64,000 bases of DNA from Bacteroidota bacterium (GCA_018267285.1 JAFDYU010000008.1:365407-429406); one strand, 5' to 3'. Positions 35,179 through 43,661 are shown, counted from the stretch's first letter. Numbers and translations: made by a program. Notes: a model not told the origin generated them from the letters alone.

Positions 35179-35945
35179 GCCTTCACACCTTTATAGATTA
35201 CCTCGCCTTTGCTTATGCCATAGTGAAAGGCTTTGTCGTTAGGAAAATCAAAAGCAAACTTTTCTTCAATAGGGTTCAAACCGCTTTGCGCTATCCGTTG
35301 CGCGTAATCCTTTCCATACTTACGTACGTGATCGTCTTGCCCGAAAATCTTCTCGCGTTCGCGCTTATTGGTGATGGAATTATCCTCAAACGTTTTCTCG
35401 GGAACAGGGCTGAAAAAAGGAATCTGCAAAATAGCCCAGCCGCCCGGTTTTAGCACTCGGTTAAACTCCTTCATCACCTGTATGTCGTCTCGAACGTGTT
35501 CGAGCACGTGGTTGCAAAGAATCACATCAAAATGATTCGGTTCAAAAGGAATATGGTGAACATCCATTTTTACTTTTGCCAGAGGCGATTCGATATCGGC
35601 CGTGATGTAATTATCTCCATGCTGTTTTTCAAACCTCTTCATAAAACAATGCTCGGGTGCTATGTGAAGAATTTTCAACTTCTCATTAAAGAAATTTGTT
35701 TTCTCTTTTAAGTACAGCCAAATCAATCGATGTCTTTCTAAACTCAAGCAATTTGGGCACAAGGCATTTTCGCGCGAATTGATCCTGCCGTAGGGAAGAA
35801 ATTTTTTATAGCGATGGTTGCACACAAGGCACTCAACCTTATTCCCAACATAAAAAAAACCCATCAGTTTGAGTCCGAAACCACTAAAAAGCTGAAGGTA
35901 TTTGCGGGGCACAAAGCGTATTAAAATTGAAATCAGATTTTTCAT
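35175..35945 (-). CDS. SAM-dependent methyltransferase with zinc-ribbon-like N-terminus
   Basis: 256 residues from the ATG at 35945 (MKNLISILIRFVPRKYL). Near residues 37-70 there are CLVCNHRY and ALCPNCLSLERHR, a four-Cys zinc ribbon. The class I methyltransferase follows with KILHIAPEHCF, DVHHIPFEPNHFDVILCNHVLEH and VLKPGGWAIL as motifs I to V of the Methyltransf_11 type. Such fusions appear in Bacteroidota near cell-surface sugar genes, but none is here. The substrate is unknown. Confidence 0.85.
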   Translation of the reverse strand: MKNLISILIRFVPRKYLQLFSGFGLKLMGFFYVGNKVECLVCNHRYKKFLPYGRINSRENALCPNCLSLERHRLIWLYLKEKTNFFNEKLKILHIAPEHCFMKRFEKQHGDNYITADIESPLAKVKMDVHHIPFEPNHFDVILCNHVLEHVRDDIQVMKEFNRVLKPGGWAILQIPFFSPVPEKTFEDNSITNKREREKIFGQDDHVRKYGKDYAQRIAQSGLNPIEEKFAFDFPNDKAFHYGISKGEVIYKGVKA

Positions 35946-36082
35946 TGGCTGCAAAGATAAACTGGATTCCGGATTCATGCTTTTTACACTTTTATTTCAT
36001 CTGAAGAATTATTGATTCGGATAAAACTATTTCCTTCCATCCCCCATCTTTATACCAGAAACAACCTAAAAAACCTGATTTT

Positions 36083-36712
36083 GTGGCCGAAACACTACTT
36101 GACATTGCCATGATGCATTCGGACAACCTCATCGCACGTGCACGCGAAGGCGACAAGAATGCCCAAGGCAGGTTGGTGCAGCTCTGGTACAAGCGCATTT
36201 ACAATTTCAGTTTTAAGTTTTTTTTCGACCACGATCTGGCCATGGAAGTTTCGCAGAAAACGTTTATCAGTATGCATAAAAATATTGCTGCCTTACAAGA
36301 AATATCTCGGTTCAAGTCATGGCTCTATACCATAGCTGTAAACTACTGCCGCGAGGAAACGAGAAAAAAGAAAAGTAACCGGTCTTATTCGCTCAGTGAA
36401 TTAAACCCCGGGGAAGCAGAGGAAAGTTATCGTTGGGAAGAAAGCCTACACCGAAATGAAAACCCCGAACGGCAGCTCAGGCATACCGAACTTTCTGATT
36501 TATTGCAGCAATGCCTGATGCAACTGGGGCAGGAACAACGCGAGGTGGTGATTATGAAAGAATACGAAGGACTAAAATTTAGAGAGATAGCCGAGGCATT
36601 GAACATCTCAGAAAACACCGTGAAGTCGCGAATGTATTATGGACTTGATGCGTTGAAGAAAATTTTTGAACAAAAGAACATCACTCAAGAAAGCATTGGT
36701 TATGGAATATAA
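36083..36712 (+). CDS. ECF-family RNA polymerase sigma factor
   Basis: 209 residues from a GTG start after an A-rich leader; ATG codons at 36110 and 36113 are alternatives. Region 2 spans about 15-95 (LIARAREGDKNAQGRLVQLWYKRIYNF, with FKSWLYTIAVNYCREETRKKK) and region 4 about 140-195 (QREVVIMKEYEGLKFREIAEALNISENTVKSRMYYGLDALK). It directs RNA polymerase to a small regulon. It overlaps by 11 bp the membrane anti-sigma-like gene, so the two are coupled. Confidence 0.93.
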   Translation: MAETLLDIAMMHSDNLIARAREGDKNAQGRLVQLWYKRIYNFSFKFFFDHDLAMEVSQKTFISMHKNIAALQEISRFKSWLYTIAVNYCREETRKKKSNRSYSLSELNPGEAEESYRWEESLHRNENPERQLRHTELSDLLQQCLMQLGQEQREVVIMKEYEGLKFREIAEALNISENTVKSRMYYGLDALKKIFEQKNITQESIGYGI

Positions 36713-37514
36713 ACCTGATGAAAGTATGTTGATGGCTTACCTCTATGGTGAGCTCAACGAAACCGAAAAACAAAAGCTCGAAAATTATTTTGAGCTGCAC
36801 CCGGAGGAACTCGCGAAATTAAAATCGTTGAGCGATACGCGCAGGGTATTGTTGCACGTACGCGACAAAGAAGTGATTGCCCCACCTGTTTTTGTGGATG
36901 AGCCCGGTACGGTGCCCCTGTGGCGGTCTTCTTACGTTAGATTTGCTGTTGGCATGGCCGCCTCAATTCTGTTCGTTCTTGTAGCCGGTAAATTGCTTGG
37001 GCCTGAAATCAATTACTCGCAAGGCGAACTGCGGATCAGTTTTGGTAAGAAACCTGAAACGGTGCAACCCAATAAACTTACTGAGCAAAAGGTAAACGAG
37101 CTGATTGAAGCATCGCTGGCAAAAAACAATGAGCAGCAAGCTACGGTGCGCACTGAAGAGCAAAAAAAATGGATGCAAAGTGTTACTGATTTCAATTCTA
37201 AAAAAATCAATGCATTAGCAATAACGGCATCGCAGGCAAGCAAAGATCAAGTACAGGCTTTTGTATCGGGTTTACAGCAAGAAAATCTGAAATTGATAAA
37301 AGATTATCTGCAGCTTTCATCGGCCGACCAGAAAAACTATATGGAAAATTTGTTAGCGGATTTTTCAGGCTACCTGCAAGAGCAACGCAAACAAGATTTA
37401 CAGTTTGTACAGGCAAAAATGAATTACCTGGAAAAAGACAATAATCAATTTAAGCAAGAGACTGAGCAATTGCTCACCGGCTTGATTTCAAAACCTGTTA
37501 AAAACAATTATTAA
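36702..37514 (+). CDS. anti-sigma factor-like membrane protein
   Basis: 270 residues from the ATG at 36702. The cytoplasmic N-terminus (about 1-60) has the ESMLMAYLYGELNETEKQKLENYFELHPEE pattern of anti-sigma N-terminal helices, without the Cys/His zinc motif. One membrane segment lies near 76-96 (FAVGMAASILFVLVAGKLL). The periplasmic part (about 110-270) is helical and Gln-rich, probably coiled coil. It should sequester the sigma factor encoded just before it and release it on an envelope signal. Confidence 0.85.
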   Translation: MEYKPDESMLMAYLYGELNETEKQKLENYFELHPEELAKLKSLSDTRRVLLHVRDKEVIAPPVFVDEPGTVPLWRSSYVRFAVGMAASILFVLVAGKLLGPEINYSQGELRISFGKKPETVQPNKLTEQKVNELIEASLAKNNEQQATVRTEEQKKWMQSVTDFNSKKINALAITASQASKDQVQAFVSGLQQENLKLIKDYLQLSSADQKNYMENLLADFSGYLQEQRKQDLQFVQAKMNYLEKDNNQFKQETEQLLTGLISKPVKNNY

Positions 37515-37537
37515 AGATTATTTAAAACCGAACGATT

Positions 37538-38743
37538 ATGAAAAAAATGTTGATGGTGTGGATGATGATTGGAGGAACATTCGTATTCGCACAAAACAAA
37601 GTGGATGAAGAGCGCATGCAGCGCGACATCGAAATTACGGAAAATATTTTGAGTACCATGATTAAGCAACAACTCAACCGACACAATTTCTTCCCTTTGG
37701 AAATACAAGGAAGCTACTTGCCCGGCTACGGAGTTACGTTTCGTTTACCCTCTTCTGAGTTTGGAAATTTTTTAATGTTGGGAGACAACATGGAGTTAGA
37801 AGTGCCAATAGCTCCGTCAACACCCGGAGAACCCATGCACTACACGTATTCCTACAGCAGCTCCGACCGCGGTCGTGATGAAGAAGATCGTGCCTGGAAT
37901 GAATCCAGGAGGTCATCGAATACACGCTCTAAAAATTTATCTAAAGCGAGAGTTGTAACAGACAGCGTTCGGGATAAGTACGATTTAAAAATTTTAGAAG
38001 CAGCAAAAAATTTTATAGCCGATTATGGCGATCTGCTTTCGCAACTACAACCTAACGAAAAAATCATTGTTACCAACAAAGGCGAAGGCGGCCGCAATCG
38101 TTTTTGGATCGTTCGATCGGGTAGCATTGGCCAACAAAAACAAAACATCCTTAGCGTAGAAGGACTAAGATCGGATGTGAACCAGTTTCGCCAAGGGAAA
38201 ATTACCCGCGAGCAACTGCTCAGCAAATTCACGATCATGAACAATGAGATCAGCGATGAACTCCAACCTGATTTGGAATTGCTCTCCAGCATATTGAACC
38301 GAAGCTACAGCCGCGATCTTTCTAAAACCTTCTTCTGCGATGAAAATGTTTACTACGATCGGCTAAAAGATTACGGAGTTATCTACCACATGCAGGTTTA
38401 TGCCAGCCGGGGGAGGAATCACGATGACCTCTATGATATGCCAACTATCGGCTTAAATGATGTCGATCAGGCTACACGCGACCAAAAAGTGAAAGAGCTA
38501 TATCCAAAATTTGAACAAACCGTTAAAGACGATCTCCTGGAATTTGGGCGTACACTGAAGAGCTTGAAAAATGACGAGACACTATCGCTGGAAGTTGTGC
38601 TAACCAAATGCAAGGGCTGTTCTATTCCTTCCACCCTCGAATTATCAGTAAAAAATTCAGTGCTTAAAGATTATGCTTCGGGCAAACTTGGCAAGGACGC
38701 TGCTCTGTCAAAAATCGAAATCAAAAAAGGGGCAAATCAATAA
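37538..38743 (+). CDS. exported protein with internal tandem duplication (ECF operon)
   Basis: 401 residues with signal peptide MKKMLMVWMMIGGTFVFAQ. No known family recognised. Two related halves are visible: residues 49-70 with 152-233, and 272-290 with 326-396. Matching lines are AKNFIADYGDLLSQLQPNEK with VKDDLLEFGRTLKSLKNDET, then NQFRQGKITREQLLSKFTI with KDYASGKLGKDAALSKIEI. A Ser/Arg-rich linker (about 105-135) interrupts the first half. CKGC near 358-361 is the only Cys pair. It is the third gene after the sigma and anti-sigma genes, 23 bp later, and is probably the periplasmic partner or target of that system. Confidence 0.8.
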   Translation: MKKMLMVWMMIGGTFVFAQNKVDEERMQRDIEITENILSTMIKQQLNRHNFFPLEIQGSYLPGYGVTFRLPSSEFGNFLMLGDNMELEVPIAPSTPGEPMHYTYSYSSSDRGRDEEDRAWNESRRSSNTRSKNLSKARVVTDSVRDKYDLKILEAAKNFIADYGDLLSQLQPNEKIIVTNKGEGGRNRFWIVRSGSIGQQKQNILSVEGLRSDVNQFRQGKITREQLLSKFTIMNNEISDELQPDLELLSSILNRSYSRDLSKTFFCDENVYYDRLKDYGVIYHMQVYASRGRNHDDLYDMPTIGLNDVDQATRDQKVKELYPKFEQTVKDDLLEFGRTLKSLKNDETLSLEVVLTKCKGCSIPSTLELSVKNSVLKDYASGKLGKDAALSKIEIKKGANQ

Positions 38744-38763
38744 ACGATAATCGCCAAAAATGT

Positions 38764-38791
38764 AAAGGCCTTCCGTTTGGAGGGCCTTTTG
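38764..38791 (+). terminator. intrinsic terminator of the ECF operon
   Basis: AAAGGCC(TTCC) pairs with (GGAG)GGCCTTT around a short GT-rich loop, followed by T-rich sequence. It starts about 20 bp after the stop at 38743. Confidence 0.8.
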
Positions 38792-38842
38792 CTTTTGAAA
38801 TGACTTTCAGGCTGTTAATTTAGCCTTTCAAAAAAAAACAAA

Positions 38843-40195
38843 ATGAAAACCAGACGAGACTTTATTAAAACCACAGCGTTGGCGGGTGCTGCTTTTTCAA
38901 TTTTACCGTCAGGAGTATTTGCCAGCCCGGCCGAAAACAAAGTTCGGCTTGGTTTTATAGGTGTAGGCCTGCGTGGGCAGAATCATTTAGAGCAAGCCCT
39001 CAGGCGCAACGATGTTGAGGTAATTGCCATTTGCGATATTCAACAACGTATGATTGATATGAGCCTGGGCCTGGTGGCTCAAGAAGGTAAGCGCAAGCCG
39101 CAGGTAATTTTAGATGGCCCTCTCGGCTATAAGAAAATGTTGGAGAACAAAGATATTGATGCCGTCATTATATCAACTCCGTGGGAGTGGCACACGCGCA
39201 TGTGCATCGATTCGATGAACGCAAAAAAATACGTAGGCTGTGAGGTGATCGTGGGCATGACCGTTGACGAATGCTGGGATATTGTGCGCACTTCAGAAAA
39301 AACAGGAATGCCCCTGATGATGCTCGAAAACGTATGCTACAGACGCGATGTAATGGCCGTGTTGAACATGGTGCGTCAGAATATCTTTGGCGAACTCATC
39401 CATTTGCAAGGAGGATACCAACATGATTTGCGCGAAGTAAAATTTAACGATGGAGTAAATCCGTACGGCCATGGGGTTGAGTTTGGCGAAAAAGGATTTT
39501 CGGAAGCCCAGTGGCGCACGCAGCATTCCATCACCCGCAATGGCGACTTGTACCCCACGCACGGCATCGGCCCCATCGCCATGATGACCAACATCAATCG
39601 GGGCAATCGATTTACCCAATTGGTTTCGTACGCATCTAAATCACGCGGGCTGCACAATCATATTGTAAAAGGAGGAGGAGAGAGCCACCCCAATGCAAAA
39701 ATCAACTTTAAGTTGGGAGATGTAATCACAACTATGCTTAACACAGCAAATGGCGAAACGATTTTACTTCAACTCGATACCAATTTGCCCCGACCGTATT
39801 CGCTCGGGTTCCGTGTGCAGGGTACTAACGGAATCTGGATGGATGTAAACCGATCGATTTATATTGAAGGCCAAAGCCCCAGAGCTCATCAATGGGAAGA
39901 AGCCAAAACGTGGCTGGAGAAATACGATCACCCGCTGTGGAAAAAATACGGAAGCGATGCGGCAGGCGCAGGACATGGCGGCATGGATTGGTTTGTGTTA
40001 AATGCATTTATCGAATCGGTGAAACGAAAAGTGGCTCCACCTCAAGATGTGTACGATGCCGTTACCTGGAGTGCGATAACACCGCTGTCTGGAAAATCGA
40101 TCCAGCAAAATGGCGCAAGTATCGATTTCCCCGACTTTACCAACGGGGCATGGAAAGTGAGAAAGAATACCTTTGCGTTGGACGACACGTACTAA
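38843..40195 (+). CDS. Gfo/Idh/MocA oxidoreductase, GH109 alpha-N-acetylgalactosaminidase-like
   Basis: 450 residues. The twin-arginine signal RRDFIKTTALAGAAF marks Tat export. The NAD-binding domain has LGFIGVGLRGQNHLEQAL (about 36-53). The C-terminal catalytic half has YGHGVEFGEKGFSEAQWR, SITRNGDLYPTHGIGPIAMM and the ending DAVTWSAITPLSGKSI, which I associate with GH109. These enzymes cleave alpha-linked N-acetylgalactosamine by an NAD-dependent redox mechanism. A simple dehydrogenase role cannot be excluded. It stands alone after a terminator, before a TA pair. Confidence 0.85.
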   Translation: MKTRRDFIKTTALAGAAFSILPSGVFASPAENKVRLGFIGVGLRGQNHLEQALRRNDVEVIAICDIQQRMIDMSLGLVAQEGKRKPQVILDGPLGYKKMLENKDIDAVIISTPWEWHTRMCIDSMNAKKYVGCEVIVGMTVDECWDIVRTSEKTGMPLMMLENVCYRRDVMAVLNMVRQNIFGELIHLQGGYQHDLREVKFNDGVNPYGHGVEFGEKGFSEAQWRTQHSITRNGDLYPTHGIGPIAMMTNINRGNRFTQLVSYASKSRGLHNHIVKGGGESHPNAKINFKLGDVITTMLNTANGETILLQLDTNLPRPYSLGFRVQGTNGIWMDVNRSIYIEGQSPRAHQWEEAKTWLEKYDHPLWKKYGSDAAGAGHGGMDWFVLNAFIESVKRKVAPPQDVYDAVTWSAITPLSGKSIQQNGASIDFPDFTNGAWKVRKNTFALDDTY

Positions 40196-40211
40196 CTCTT
40201 TAAATAATTCG

Positions 40212-40235
40212 TACTTTTGTATAAAGTATTACTTT
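40212..40235 (+). promoter_or_regulatory. promoter element and overlapping palindromes (TA pair 2)
   Basis: TACTTTTG (40212-40219) fits the TAnnTTTG -7 element. TACTTT-N5-AAAGTA-N1-TACTTT (40212-40217, 40223-40228, 40230-40235) makes two overlapping perfect inverted repeats that end 1 bp before the ATG at 40237. Binding there by the antitoxin would block transcription and translation start. No clear TTTG at the -33 position was found. Confidence 0.55.
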
Positions 40236-40236
40236 T

Positions 40237-40470
40237 ATGAAAACATCACAAATTACTCAAAAGGGACAAGTTTTAATTCCGATAAGTATTAGAAAAAAAT
40301 ACGGATTAACAACGGGCTCTAAAGTGATCGTTTCCGATGATGGTCAAAATATTAAAGTAATACCGATTACATCGGTTAGTATCCGCAGTATGGCGGGAAT
40401 CTTGAAAGGAAAAAACCTGAGTAAGGCGCTGCTTGAATCACGCAAAAAAGAAAAAGCTGCGAATCGATGA
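40237..40470 (+). CDS. AbrB/MazE-type (SpoVT) antitoxin
   Basis: 77 residues. The swapped-hairpin domain is in the first 45: ITQKGQVLIPISIRKKYGLTTGSKVIVSDDGQNIKVIPI. The basic C-terminal tail (GILKGKNLSKALLESRKKEKAANR) would bind the toxin. It overlaps the PIN toxin by 4 bp (ATGA). It is a second type II pair in the window, of a different antitoxin fold from the one at 34508. Confidence 0.92.
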   Translation: MKTSQITQKGQVLIPISIRKKYGLTTGSKVIVSDDGQNIKVIPITSVSIRSMAGILKGKNLSKALLESRKKEKAANR

Positions 40471-40871
40471 AGAAATATGTTTTGGATAGTTTCGCACTTT
40501 TTGTGTTTTTCGAACAACAAAAAGATTGGGAAAAGATCGAACGATTCTTAGTGCAAGCCAGCGAAGGGAGAATCGAATTAATGATGAGCCTGATCAATTA
40601 TGGGGAGCTATTTTATGTAACAGCTCAAAAAGAAGGTACCCGTGAAGCAGAAAAAATAATTGCTTTGGTTGATCAACTTCCTCTTAAAATTTCTCAACCG
40701 GATCGACCGCAAACTCTGTTGGCTGCAACATTCAAAGCAAGGGGCGGCATTTCGTATGTCGATTGTTTTGCGGCCGCCCTTGCCTATGAGTTTAAAGCCA
40801 AATTGATTACGGGGGATTCAGAATTTAAGAAACTTAAAAATGAGGTCGATATTGAATGGATTGAAAAATAG
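40467..40871 (+). CDS. PIN-domain toxin (VapC-like), pair 2
   Basis: 134 residues. The PIN acidic residues are Asp7 in YVLDSFALF, Glu in LINYGELFYV (about 46), Asp in ISYVDCFAAALA (about 97) and Asp in LITGDSEFKKL (about 115). It is a typical VapC-like ribonuclease. It is followed by adenylate kinase 89 bp later, with a palindrome between. Confidence 0.9.
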   Translation: MKKYVLDSFALFVFFEQQKDWEKIERFLVQASEGRIELMMSLINYGELFYVTAQKEGTREAEKIIALVDQLPLKISQPDRPQTLLAATFKARGGISYVDCFAAALAYEFKAKLITGDSEFKKLKNEVDIEWIEK

Positions 40872-40905
40872 TTTTTATCACCGGGATGACGTGATGATCA
40901 TTGGC

Positions 40906-40919
40906 TAATTGGCCAATTA
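40906..40919. promoter_or_regulatory. perfect 14-bp palindrome before adk
   Basis: TAATTGGCCAATTA lies 42 bp upstream of the adenylate kinase ATG and after the PIN toxin gene. A repressor site is possible; no protein can be linked to it. Confidence 0.35.
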
Positions 40920-40960
40920 CATTTATCTTGCCCGCTCTTTTCAAATATAAATCAGGTAAA

Positions 40961-41530
40961 ATGATCAATCTTGTACTCTTCGGCCCTCCGGGCGCAGGCA
41001 AAGGAACACAGAGCGAAAAGCTCATTAAAAAATATGGTTTTGTTCATATCTCCACGGGCGATTTATTTCGGTGGCATACCAAAAACGATACACCTCTCGG
41101 CAAACGTGTAAAAGAAATTATGAACAGCGGTGCGCTTGTGCCCGATGAGATTACCATTGCCATGCTTAAAGAAGAACTGGACAAAAACCCACACGCCAAA
41201 GGATTTTTATTCGATGGGTTTCCCCGCACGGTGCCGCAAGCCGAAGTGCTTGATAAATTTATGAAAGACAATGGAACAGCAATTCATTTTGTAATTGCGC
41301 TCGATGTGAATGAAACCGAACTTCGCTCACGAATCGCTAAACGAAAATTAGAAAGCAATCGAGCCGATGACGAAGAAGAAAAATTGAATAAGCGTATAAC
41401 AGAATATTTTACGAAAACGGTTCATGTGCTTCCGTACTACGAAAAACAAAATCGATTGAATACGGTGAACGGTATTGGCGAAATTGAAACGATCTTCGGC
41501 AACATTTGTAAGGTGATTGATACAAAATAA
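40961..41530 (+). CDS. adk: adenylate kinase
   Basis: 189 residues from the ATG at 40961; interconverts ATP+AMP and 2 ADP. The P-loop GPPGAGKGTQ is at residues 7-16, FDGFPRTVPQAE near 83-94, and the LID part (KRKLESNRADDEEEKLNKR) is of the short type without a zinc finger. The frame continues upstream to 40901, but the ATG followed by LVLFGPPG is the conserved start. Obg follows after 63 bp. Confidence 0.95.
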   Translation: MINLVLFGPPGAGKGTQSEKLIKKYGFVHISTGDLFRWHTKNDTPLGKRVKEIMNSGALVPDEITIAMLKEELDKNPHAKGFLFDGFPRTVPQAEVLDKFMKDNGTAIHFVIALDVNETELRSRIAKRKLESNRADDEEEKLNKRITEYFTKTVHVLPYYEKQNRLNTVNGIGEIETIFGNICKVIDTK

Positions 41531-41540
41531 ATTGTTAAAT

Positions 41541-41590
41541 CGTTATCCGTTAATCGTGACGAATAACCTTTAACGATTAAACCGATAACG
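41541..41590. repeat. imperfect inverted repeat between adk and obg
   Basis: CGTTATCCGTTAATCGT (41541-41557) is largely mirrored by TAACGATTAAACCGATAACG (41571-41590), giving a long hairpin in a 63-bp gap. No T-run follows, so it is not a simple terminator. It may be a small repeat element. Confidence 0.4.
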
Positions 41591-41593
41591 AAA

Positions 41594-42583
41594 ATGTCTT
41601 CCCCCAACTTCATCGATTACGTAAAGTTTTTTTCCCGTTCGGGCAAAGGAGGGGCTGGTTGTTTGCATTTTCACAGAGAAAAATTTATCGACAAAGGAGG
41701 GCCCGATGGTGGCGATGGTGGGCGCGGTGGCCATATTATTTTAAGGGGCAACGCCCAAATGTGGACACTGCTTCATTTAAAATACAGAAAGCATGTGATT
41801 GCCGATCCCGGCCAAAGTGGCGAAGGCCAGAATCGCACCGGGGCTTTCGGTAAAGACGAAATTCTGGAAGTACCGCTCGGCACGGTTGCGCGCAGGTTTG
41901 AAACCAACGAAATTGTTTGCGAAATCAATACCGATGGCCAGGAAGTAATTCTCACACCGGGGGGCCGTGGCGGAAAAGGAAATGCGTTTTTTGCCACACC
42001 CACCAATCAAGCCCCGCAACACGCACAGCCCGGTGAGCCCGGAACCGAAGAGTGGATTGTACTCGAATTAAAATTGTTGGCCGATGTGGGCCTGGTGGGT
42101 TTCCCCAATGCGGGCAAATCTACTTTGCTTTCGGTAGTTTCTGCTGCGAAACCAAAAATAGCCGATTATGCGTTCACCACACTTACACCCAATCTTGGTG
42201 TGGTAAAATATCGAGACGATAAAAGTTTTGTGATGGCCGACATCCCCGGCATTATTGAAGGCGCTGCCGAAGGGAAAGGGCTTGGTATCCGGTTTCTAAA
42301 ACACATTGAACGCAATTCGTTGCTGTTGTTTCTCATTCCGGCCGACTCGAAAGACATCAAAACGGAATTTGAAATCTTGTTGAACGAACTCAAAAAATAC
42401 AACCCCGAACTGCTCGATAAAAAAAGATTGCTCGCCATCTCCAAATCGGATATGCTCGATGAAGAACTGAAATTAGAGCTAACAAAAGAATTGCCCGAAA
42501 ATATTCCTACGGCTTTTATTTCATCAATTACAAACCAAGGATTAATCGAGCTGAAAGACCTGATCTGGAAGGAATTGCATTAA
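41594..42583 (+). CDS. obgE: Obg/CgtA GTPase
   Basis: 329 residues; ribosome-assembly and stress GTPase. The glycine-rich Obg fold is at about 1-158 ([39 protein letters not shown]). The G domain has GFPNAGKST (about 167-175), [16 protein letters not shown] (about 215-230) and SKSD. The variable C-terminal OCT domain of some bacteria is missing, as usual in short forms. It follows adk by 63 bp and precedes grpE by 69 bp. Confidence 0.95.
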   Translation: MSSPNFIDYVKFFSRSGKGGAGCLHFHREKFIDKGGPDGGDGGRGGHIILRGNAQMWTLLHLKYRKHVIADPGQSGEGQNRTGAFGKDEILEVPLGTVARRFETNEIVCEINTDGQEVILTPGGRGGKGNAFFATPTNQAPQHAQPGEPGTEEWIVLELKLLADVGLVGFPNAGKSTLLSVVSAAKPKIADYAFTTLTPNLGVVKYRDDKSFVMADIPGIIEGAAEGKGLGIRFLKHIERNSLLLFLIPADSKDIKTEFEILLNELKKYNPELLDKKRLLAISKSDMLDEELKLELTKELPENIPTAFISSITNQGLIELKDLIWKELH

Positions 42584-42652
42584 GCCAACCTGTCACAAAA
42601 CCTTAGATTGGCAAAATAATTGTCATTTTTGCGGTTTTAATTAATACATCCA

Positions 42653-43216
42653 ATGGAAAATACTGTTCATCAGGAGCCCGAGCTTGAAAAACACGATGAA
42701 AACACAGCCGAAGGCGCGGAAAATCAAAATACTGTGCCTGAAGCCGAAGAGAAGAAAGAAACAGCAATAGACCCGCTCAAGAAGCTGCAAGACGAATTGG
42801 CAGAAGCCAAGGATAAATATGTGCGCCTCTATGCTGAGTTCGATAATTTCCGGAGGCGCAGTGCCAAAGAGAAATTAGAAATGATTTTATCGGCCAATGA
42901 ACAACTTATAAAATCTTTATTGCACGTGATGGATGATTTTGAACGTGCCGAAAAAGCCTTTAAAGAAAAGAACGACAAAGAATCGGAAGGACTTTTGCTG
43001 ATTCACAACAAATTTAAAAAAGTACTCGACCAGTTTAATGTGAAGGCCATGGAAGTAGAGAAAGGCTTTGATTTTAACACCGATCTTCACGAAGCCATCA
43101 CACAGATTCCCGCGCCCGAAGAAAAACTGAAAGGCAAAGTGGTTGATGTCGTTGAGAAAGGTTATTTGCTGGGCGAAAAAGTAATTCGTTTTGCCAAAGT
43201 GGTTGTGGGAAGCTAG
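42653..43216 (+). CDS. grpE: nucleotide exchange factor GrpE
   Basis: 187 residues; releases ADP from DnaK. The acidic disordered N-terminus is followed by a long coiled coil (DPLKKLQDELAEAKDKYVRLYAEFDNFRRR, about 40-75) and the beta domain (FDFNTDLHEAITQIPAPEEKLKGKVVDVVEKGYLLGEKVIRFAKVVV). It is separated from its partner dnaJ by an inserted four-helix-bundle gene. Confidence 0.95.
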   Translation: MENTVHQEPELEKHDENTAEGAENQNTVPEAEEKKETAIDPLKKLQDELAEAKDKYVRLYAEFDNFRRRSAKEKLEMILSANEQLIKSLLHVMDDFERAEKAFKEKNDKESEGLLLIHNKFKKVLDQFNVKAMEVEKGFDFNTDLHEAITQIPAPEEKLKGKVVDVVEKGYLLGEKVIRFAKVVVGS

Positions 43217-43219
43217 ACG

Positions 43220-43240
43220 TTAGAGATTGGAAGTTGGAAA
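43220..43240 (+). repeat. left inverted repeat of the S23-type insertion
   Basis: TTAGAGATTGGAAGTTGGAA directly follows the grpE stop. Its reverse complement is repeated with few mismatches at 43643-43661, enclosing the four-helix-bundle gene. Confidence 0.6.
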
Positions 43241-43259
43241 TTTAGAATATAGAAATACC

Positions 43260-43661
43260 GTGATAAAATCGTACAAGGATTTAGAAGTTTACAATTTATC
43301 CTACGCGGTTGCTATGGAAATTTTTAGACTTACAAGAAAATTTCCAAAAGAAGAAATATATTCTTTGACTTCACAAGTTATTCGTTCGTCACGTTCGATT
43401 AGTAGTAATATTGTTGAGGGTTGGGCGAAGCGGTTTTATGAAAATAAATTTAAAGTACATCTCATTGATTCTTTAGGATCCACTGCAGAAACCTCCAACT
43501 GGATTTTATTTGCTCGAGATTGTAGTTATATAACTCAAGAAGAGTTTTATTCATTAAACGAAAAGCTGGAAAGTATTGGAAAGATGCTCACGAAGCTCCA
43601 TCAAAAATGGAATTCAACTCAAAAAACATCCAATGCCCATCCTCCAGTTTCCAACCTCTAA
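43260..43661 (+). CDS. four-helix-bundle (S23/IVP-like) protein
   Basis: About 133 residues from a GTG at 43260; the frame is open to a TTG at 43227 but that part lies in the left repeat. The S23/IVP pattern is clear: [54 protein letters not shown] and [12 protein letters not shown]. These proteins were first seen encoded in 23S rRNA intervening sequences and occur as scattered single genes in Bacteroidota. The function is unknown. The C-terminal tail (HPPVSNL) is encoded by the right repeat. It ends 5 bp before the dnaJ start. Confidence 0.88.
   Translation: MIKSYKDLEVYNLSYAVAMEIFRLTRKFPKEEIYSLTSQVIRSSRSISSNIVEGWAKRFYENKFKVHLIDSLGSTAETSNWILFARDCSYITQEEFYSLNEKLESIGKMLTKLHQKWNSTQKTSNAHPPVSNL
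43643..43661 (-). repeat. right inverted repeat of the S23-type insertion
   Basis: TCCAGTTTCCAACCTCTAA is the partner of 43220-43240: its reverse complement starts TTAGAGGTTGGAA, against TTAGAGATTGGAA on the left. It includes the stop codon of the four-helix-bundle gene and lies just before dnaJ. Confidence 0.6.
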
